Assembly: GCA_020137815.1 (NCBI GenBank) | Contig: CM035362.1 | Span: 2,874,391-2,938,390 of the forward strand | DNA from: Hormiphora californensis | Lineage: Eukaryota; Ctenophora; Tentaculata; Cydippida; Pleurobrachiidae | Direction of reading: 5' to 3' | DNA length: 64,000 nucleotides | In this document: positions 11,383 to 20,300 of the stretch, piece after piece | How positions within the stretch are numbered: position 1 is the first letter of the stretch | Layout of the letters: each line of letters begins with the position of its first letter | Notes under the pieces: model-generated | The model's input: the letters and a program-made list of their open reading frames with translations, nothing else | What the model was told of the DNA's origin: nothing | Database searches by the model: none | Position numbers and translations under genes: made by a program

Positions 11383-14300
11383 CTAGAAGATCACTTGAGG
11401 TCGGAAGTAGGTTTGGAACTTGTTTGCCTTGATGTTCAGCCTCAAATTCTCCTTCTTCGCCCTCATTTGTTCTCGTTTCTCTGCCTTGAGCGCCACTCGT
11501 CCTGCCTCACCTCCATGCCACCCGATGGCACGGTAATCCCTGTAAATTAGTGTCAATTGTTAGGGATAGTAATTGTAAAATAGTATCAATTGTTAGGGAT
11601 AGTAATTGTAAAATAGTATCAATTGTTAGGGATAGTAATTGTAAAATAGTATCAATTGTTAGGGATAGTAATTGTAAAATAGTATCAATTGTTAGGGATA
11701 GTAATTGTAAAATAGTATCAATTGTTAGGGATAGTAATTGTAAAATAGTATCAATTGTTAGGGATAGTAATTGTAAAATAGTATCAATTGTTAGGGATAG
11801 TAATTGTAAAATAGTATCAATTGTTAGGGATAGTAATTGTAAATTAGTGTCAATTGTTAGGGATAGTAATTGTAAAATAGTATCAATTGTTAGGGATAGT
11901 AATTGTAAAATAGTATCAATTGTTAGGGATAGTAATTGTAAAATAGTATCAATTGTTAGGGATAGTAATTGTAAATTAGTGAGTTTTTTGAGAGCTCTCC
12001 CTATTTCTTTTCTTATTTATCTTCTCTTCTATAATGGGTGGACATTGTCCACCCATTATAGAAGAGAACTTGGAGCTTCTATTATTAGACAGACTGGTGG
12101 GGGAGAAGCTTTTCCATCGGTATGACAACACAGCTAATAACTAACATGTCTTCTGATGACTCGTTATGTGATTAAAGGAGGAAACTGGACAACCTTCTCA
12201 GTTTCCTCCTTTAATCACATAACGAGTTATCAGGAGACATGTTAGTTGTTAGCTGTGTTGTCATACCGATGGAAAAAGCTTCTCCCCCACCAGTCTGTCT
12301 AATGATCGAAGCTCCAAGTTCTCTCTTGAATGAGTCTCTTAACATTTAACTTGTTTCAGTTCTCTAACTCCTTGTTTTCCGCTAGCTCCCCACAATTCAC
12401 TTCGCTGCCCTTTATATCCACATAATATAAGTTTGACAAAGTAGCAATCTTATATTGCCTGCGCTTTTTAAAATCTTCCAACCCTACTCCCTCCTGCCTA
12501 ACTCACCTTAGCAGTTGAATTCTTGCCGATCTGTTCCTACTAGTCCTCTCCACAAGTGAGAGATTCTGTTTAAAGTATATTTTCATGCTACGATGACCAA
12601 CTCTGGCTCCAGTTGGTAGCACCAGACAAAGATCTTCATCGACCTATCAGTGGTAATTATGGTTAGTTCTAGTGGCAATGGTAATTAATAAGTTACACAA
12701 TTAATTAATTAGTGGATCTAATGTGAAAATGCATACTTCAGGCAGCATACTTGTGGTATTAGCTTTCCGAAATACAATGACAATATATTCGTTACAATTT
12801 ACAGACTTATATTACCTGTAGAGATCCTGATTTTGATTCCGGGTTAACATCATCTTTTTCTACCATTTCGTAATCAGGATAGGACGAGGAGAAATCATAG
12901 TAGTCTGAATACTCCAAATAGTTTTCACCTACAACCAATTAGTGGATAATTAATTATCCACATACATTACTAATCGATAACATTAATTGTTAGTTAGTTA
13001 GTATAATTATTATAAATTTGTAACTAATTAATTATTAACTACCTTCAGTATTGATTATACAATGACCCTTATCAACCATGTGTTTCTGCACGGCCTCCAA
13101 AGATTGGAACTCCCTTCCACTTTCGCCACATTTCAAACACTCATTATCTGCACCCACTTTTACACCTGTAGAAAGTAAACAAGTTAGCACCATATATGGG
13201 CATGACGTGACATAAAAACACCATATTTGGGCATCATGTGAAATATAGTTAGCGGGGCCGGGGATTGTTGAAAAAACTAGGAGGATGAGGGAGAAAGTCT
13301 GTCATTAACATGATTAAATCTGTACGTGTGCATGTGATCTGTTGCAGATTCTTATGAATCTCGAGATTAAGCCCCTATTTCAGCGGAACCTCCCCTTAGC
13401 GCCCACATACCGACCAGCCGGGCGCCGACCCACACCCCTAAACCAAACTCTTGAGAGGGATTTTAATGAGATTTATAAGAGACTGCAACAGATCACACGC
13501 ACACGTACAGATTTGATGCCAGACGTTCTCCCCCATCCTCCTAGTATTTCAAACAATCCCCGCTAGCTATAGTATATATGTCACGTGATGCCCGAGAGAG
13601 ATTAACGAGATTCATAAGAAACTGCAACAGATCACACGCAGAGAACGCCCTTTGTGTTATCTGTAGCGGAGGGGGTGGTTGAGATTCTTTGAAATTTTCA
13701 TGAACCTAATCTGCATAAGAAAGCAAACTTCTTTTAACCTGAACCCTGAACAACTACTCCTCTAGAACGTCTCTACTCTCTAGAACTACTTTTGAGACTC
13801 TTTCCTAGGCTACTGATCTTCGCTTCCCCTTCTTTTTTGTTTAAGCGAGGAGATAATAGACATCCATCTTTCTAGATTAGCAAGTGTATGGCGATGATAT
13901 CCCTGCCGGTTGTTACCATCCTAATTCTCCTTGCTCGCACGGCCTGCCCAGCTGTAATCCAGTTCTCGGGTACGTCCGATGCCACTGGTGGCGAGCCGGG
14001 GAAGGCGATTGATGGTAACTTGGTGACGTACTTTCAGTCAGATGCAATGGATGAAGAACACACTCTGACACTGACATCTCTCAACTCCTCAAGTCGTTAC
14101 AAGTGTTACTGTGGTCAACTGTGTAAGTAATTTGTAACGGTGTTCTAGTTTAAACAAAATAGAGTCGGACCCCGATTTAACGGCAAAGGGGGAAAGGGGC
14201 AAAGGGGGGGGGGAAGGGTTTTGTACGTTAAATAAATCGGGGTCCGACTGTAATTATTTGATTGTTTTTCACCTGATTCTTTTCCCGATTATTTCTATTC

Positions 14301-17300
14301 AATACCTATCATGAATCTACTACCGCAGGAATGACGATACTCTAAATGATTGGATCGCCGGTACACGGGTCTACCTCGTTCCTTCAACATCTTCATCCGG
14401 AGGTGGTGGCAGTAGCAGTAAGTAGTAAACACTAGGTTGTGCAGTAGCCAGCAGGAACCGACCGAAACAAGTAAACAACCAATCATAACTCGTTATTTAG
14501 GTCACGTGACTGGTTATCAGCCAATCAGGGACCAGTATTTCCTGATTCGGTCGGTTACTGGTAGCCAGTATTATATGGAGCGAAAGACCTGCTCTCTCCT
14601 AGTTACAGTAACAATGTTACTCTCCTCACAATGTTTTGAGTTTGATAGTGTCACAATTTATCAGCTTTATCTATTTCCATTTAATGGCAAATCATACATT
14701 TTTTTCAGGTTCGAGCTGTAGTAACGGCGACTGTACCTTCAAAAAAGAAACTTCGAAAAGTAACGATATTCTCTGTGGGAAGATAGAGTCAGCAGGAACG
14801 GGAGAAGCGGTGACTGTGAATTGTGAGGACAAGAGCACCTATACAACTGGTAGGTCAAAATTACCCTTCCGCAAAAGCTCACCGCTATATGCAATATAAA
14901 AACAGGGGTGAATTCGTAACCATTACCAGACTTTTAGTTTAGTCGAGTCTTTGACTTGGCTTAGCATCATTGATTGATACGAGTTAGTTAGTTAGTTACC
15001 CCCCCCCCCCAACACGCAGGAGTACAGCTAAGGGATGGCATCTGGACAGGTCCCAGTGGCACTCAAAATGTCATGGTTATTGCAGAGGTCTACGTAGATG
15101 TCACTGATCAGACGGTTACTGGGCCCGGTAAAGATATTCTCATGAAATCCCTATATAATTCATAAATCGATGCATATAAACTTAATGAAATACCCCCCCC
15201 CGGCCCCCCCGTAAGACTGTAAGAGTCTAATCGAGGAGTGGGATTGGGTCACTATATTAGGGTAATAATACATGATTAGTGACTAAATTTGGCTGGCGGT
15301 TTAGAGGAAACCTTACCTCAGATATATACCCAACTACAAACCTCAGATATCCATTGGATATTATCCAACTACCCCAACTACAAACACCCTCGCGTGCCCC
15401 AGAAACTACCGTAACAAATACTTATCCCCCAACTACAAACACCGGGGGAGGGGGCAAATACCCTCGCGTGCCCCCACCAACTATTGCAACGGATACTTAT
15501 CCAACTTACCTACCTAGACTGCCATGAATCATGATCAGTGCCCCCAACAACAACAACAAAACATAATATTCTTCACCCAAGAACCTAAGAACAACAAACA
15601 ATATACTCACCTAAGTAAGTGATGAATCCCTCGATATCGCTCAAGTATTCAGGGTCAGGAATGTAGAAGGAATGTTTGGTTGTCATGTGTTTAAGGTTCT
15701 TCTCCATATTCGAGCTCCAGTGACAGCAGAACAGACACTCGTTCACTCCCAGTCCCTCAAAGGAAACAAGAAAAGGGGAGAACGCAGAGAGCGCGGCGAC
15801 GAGAGGAGAGGAGAGAGATGATCGAGACGAGGACCGAGAGAGACGGATCCCGGAAAGGGGGAAGAAGACGAGCACGAAGCAGGAGAGACTGCACGGTGTG
15901 AAGAGGGGGTGGCGTAGTGTTGATGAGGACGCGGAGGTAAAGAGAGAGAGAGAGGAGAGAGAAGAGGAGAGAGAGTAGGAGAGATGCGAGAGAGAGAGAG
16001 AGGGGGAGAGAGAGAGAGAAAAGTGAGAGAGCGAGAGAGTGAGAGAGCGAGAGTCCCTATTTTTAGTGCTAGATAATTGGGAAAGCATTCACTCGGACAC
16101 GGTTGGAGAGGGAGCGGCCCATTACGCCTCCTCCCTAGGTAATGACCGCCTCCTCCCCTGAGATAAATTACTAATTACCAACTAATTACCAACTAATTAC
16201 TAACTAATTACTAACTAATTACTAACTACATACAGTTGGACCTCGATTTACCGAATGCTTGGGGGAATGCTTGGGGGAAAAGGAATGCTTGGGGGAAAAG
16301 GAATGCTTGGGGCAAAAGGTTTTGCCCGGTAAAGCGGGGTTCACGGTATGTCGAGGTCAAATACCGTTACTTTCCTATATCGGGGGGATTTTATCCTCCC
16401 GATCTTTGTCCAAGATCTGTTTTTCTAGATGTCTTCGTTTAAAACTCTCCTATGCGTTTTTTACTCTCTCTTTATTGTCTTTCTCTTTCCCAAATTTTTT
16501 TTAAATTCGGATGCTCAACTTGGCAACCGTTCCTTCGTTTCTTTTTTTAGCTTAGTTTTTCCCAATCTCTATTCTCTCTCCCGTAGAGAGGAGTGCGGAT
16601 GTATCTAGTGAGGGTTAGAGCTATCCTATCTCTCTCGCTTCTCTTGCTGTTATGGCTTACCCTTCTAATCTTTATTAATTAACGGGATGCTAACTTTGGG
16701 CCACCGGGCTCAAAGCGGGGTACTGCGTTTTAAGCGTGAGGGAAACACAACGGAGAGAGAGAGCGCGAGACGACGAGAGAGAGCGAGAGAGAGAGTACGA
16801 GAGAGAGAGAGGAGAGAGCGGAGCCAGCGATATGATCGCGAGCTACGAGGAGAGCTCGCCTCTCGCGCGTCGCTCTCTCGCTCTAGCGCTCGATCGTCCG
16901 AGATAGATCGCTAGATAGGAAGCGAGAGAGAGGAGAGAGATACTCAGATATAGAGCATCTAGCATCGTCCTCTCTCTCTCTCTCTCTTCCTCTCCCTCTC
17001 TCTCCCTCTCTCTCCCTCTCTTTCTCTATCTCTCTCCGTCAGTGTCCATGGGAGAAGAAGGAGGCTTACAGCTAACGGCATTGTTCAACTCGCTAACCGG
17101 TCTTCAAGCTTTGGTGCGTTTGATCCTTCACTTTGATCCACCTCGTACAATGTTTGGTTTAACTTTGCTGTCTCTTGTCCTTGTAACCGGATTGTTAGTC
17201 CCCTCGGAAGGGGCACCAGGTGGAAATCATGCGGCCATCCAATTCAAGTCTGGAAAGTTTTCCTCTACCCTTAAAGGGATACTGACATATTCAAATCGAC

Positions 17301-20300
17301 CATCTCAAATTTTAGTAAAACATTGCTCAATCACATCATCTGAGAGAATAAATACATTGTGTCGAAGTCCGAGCTCTCTACTCCCTCTACTTCTCAAGAT
17401 ATAGGGACCCGAATATTAGCACCTCCTAATTGGTTATGGTAAGAGGAGGAGACCAGTATTACAGATTACAGGTAAACACGAGCCTGTTTATATGTCATTA
17501 TCTCAGCTAATACACATGCGATTTTGACCGGGTTTTTTTCTAAAAACTTTAAGACCACTTCTAGTTTCCGTTTTTTGTTTCCATTTGTCTCTAGTCTTGT
17601 CTCATGAATAGATAGAACTATAACTAAGCAAGACCGTGATTTTTTTGAAATGTATGCCTTCTTAGAACAATATTATCATGGTATTCAGTAACTAATGTCA
17701 ATCAGACTTGGCTGTACTTCCTCAATTTTACATACAAATTGTTAATATTTAGCCCATAGTCAATAACATAGTCAATAGTTATTAACTATTCAGCCCTGAA
17801 ATGAATATTGTATCCTAGGAGAGTATAAACTGAAAAATTTATCCAACTAATTGGTATAAAAGGCATAACCACTAGACCCGACTAATTTTGATACGTTGAA
17901 TCACGTGAGCAACTTTGGCAAGCGCTCAGGGGTGGAGAAAGTGCCCTAATTGAGCATAATCGGGGCTAATTGATCGTAACTGTAACTTATCGCATGAAAA
18001 TATTATCAATTCATGTGAGAGCACTATTCCCACTAATTTTGATACGCTGAATCACGTAAGCGGCTTTTCCAAGCCGTCAGAGGTGAAGAAAGTGTCCTAA
18101 TTGAGCATAATTCAGTCTAATTGGCGATAATTGCATTTTCAACTGGAAATGCTGAAAGATCGCATGTGAGGGCACTTTACACACTAATTTTGATACGCTG
18201 AATCACATGAACAACTTTTCCAAGTCCTTAGAGGTCGGCAAAGTGCCCTAATTGACCATAATTGACCATAATTGACAATGCACTCCAGTTCACCTCAAAC
18301 TGCAATGTTTACTTGTTTATTTACTGATATTTTTGGTCATTCTGATACATCATAAGAAAATACTAAAAATTTAAAACATTTCTCACTTCCAGAAAAAAAT
18401 CCGGTCAAAATCGTGCATGTGAAAGTTGAGATATTGACAGATAAACAGACTCGTGTTTACATGTAATTTGCAATACAACTCTCCCCCTTTACCATAACCA
18501 ATTACGAAGTGCTAAAAGGTGGGGCCCTATATCTTGAGAACGAGAGGGAGTAGAGAGTTCGCACTTCGACTAATCCTATTTTTATCTCCCAACCAGTTAC
18601 CACACCCAGGATCGTTGAAAAAGTCAAAATTTTTTGAATATGTCAGTATCCCTTTAACAATGCTAAAAAAGCTTTTGATGGAAGTCTGAAAACCATCGCC
18701 CATTCGAAATGCAATTCGGTAGGAGATCCAATTTGGTTGAAACTGACACTTAGTAAGCATGCAGTGGTAACTCAATTGACGGTGTGGCCATCCCATTTGG
18801 AAAATGTATATAAGTGGAGATTCAAGGGTACAAAAGTCTACGTAGGTCACGAAGGAGAAGAACGGTATTGTGGCGCTGTCACCATCCCTACTGATCAGAC
18901 CAGTTCTGATATTGTTTGTGAATCTCCTATCATTGGAAATGAGGTGGTGTTCCGACAACAAAAGGATAAAGATGCTTGTATTCACTTGAGGGAGGTAGAA
19001 TGTTTTGGTACCACAATTGAAGGCCTTGAATTCAAGTCTGGAGAGATGTCGTCGGTGTATGAAAATTTTACATCTCAGTTAGCCTTTGATGGAAATTTTG
19101 TTACCTTGGCCCACACAATATGCAACTCGATAGGAGATGAAGTTTGGATGAGGCTTGTTCTTTTTGATGAGTCGATGGTGATTGGACTTACCGTTTGGCC
19201 AACTCATTTGGAAGTCGGGGAACAGTGGAGGTTCAATGGTGCAAAAATCTACGTACGTCACGAAGGAGAAGAACGGTATTGTGGCGCTGTCACCATCCCT
19301 ACTGATCAGACCAGTTCTGATATTATTTGTGAATCTCCTCTCATTGGAAATGAGGTGGTGTTCCGACAACAAAAGGAAGCTGGAAAAGGTGCTTGTATCC
19401 ATGTGTATGAGGTGAAAGCTTACGGCTTAATACTACTTTCACTTCGACGTAAGTACAATATCGTATACTGGGCACGTATACTAAATTGTAATGGTGTTAA
19501 TTATGTCAATTATATATTCATGTTAATTATGATGTTAATCATGTTAATTATGATGTTAATTACTGTCATGTTGTCTTAAATTCCATGTTAACCCACGGGC
19601 TACACGGGTTAGCATGGAACCGTTTAAACACTTGTCTTTAGAGAGTTGTACTATGTGCTTATCGCAATGTTTTATATTGGGGGATATAAGTGAGGGATAT
19701 GAATATAAGTTGGGTACTATAATCTGGTTCAGATACACCAGGTAAATTCGTGTCTTGATTAAAATTAGAGTTGTAACCAGATATCTTACGGCGCAATGAG
19801 TTTTCATCTTCTATTGGATATAATCATTAATCAGGTTAGATTTTTGCTGCTATCCGAAAATATTTGTTCAGCAAATTAAAATCACTCTTTTGAATTAAAT
19901 ATCCATTATACATTGCCTGTATGAAAAGAATGCAATGTAAAGATTTAAAAAGTAGCTAAGTAGCTAAAGCGTGAAATCATATGACAACCTTTCCATCCGA
20001 TTAATAATTATAACTCCCCTCCATCCAGAAACTACAAGGCGTGCTCACTGATCATACTTGGTGATTTGTTCTCTTAACCCTTTTGAAGTACTGGAGGGTC
20101 ATGGGACCGTGTTGGATCTTAAGGAAATCAACAAACGAAAAAAAAATCATAACAGGTATAATTAGAACTATATTGCTACCTAATTACCAACTAAATACTA
20201 CCTAATTACCACCTAATTGTCAAATAATTACTACCGGCAGGTCGGAAGAATCTCGACACCGAAATATATATGTATTTCAAATACATATGTATTTCAAATA

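Noticed and set aside
11550-12125. 191-residue plus-strand frame with an 11-residue repeat (SIVRDSNCKIV)
   Set aside because: It is the 33-bp minisatellite of a ZNF622 intron read on the wrong strand. The period divides by 3, so no stop accumulates.
15279-15527. Thr/Pro-rich frame after the first lectin-like gene, possible mucin-like stalk exon
   Set aside because: It is made of short imperfect repeats (CCAACTACAAACAC). I found no acceptor with the right phase joining it to exon 4, so it is left out of the gene.
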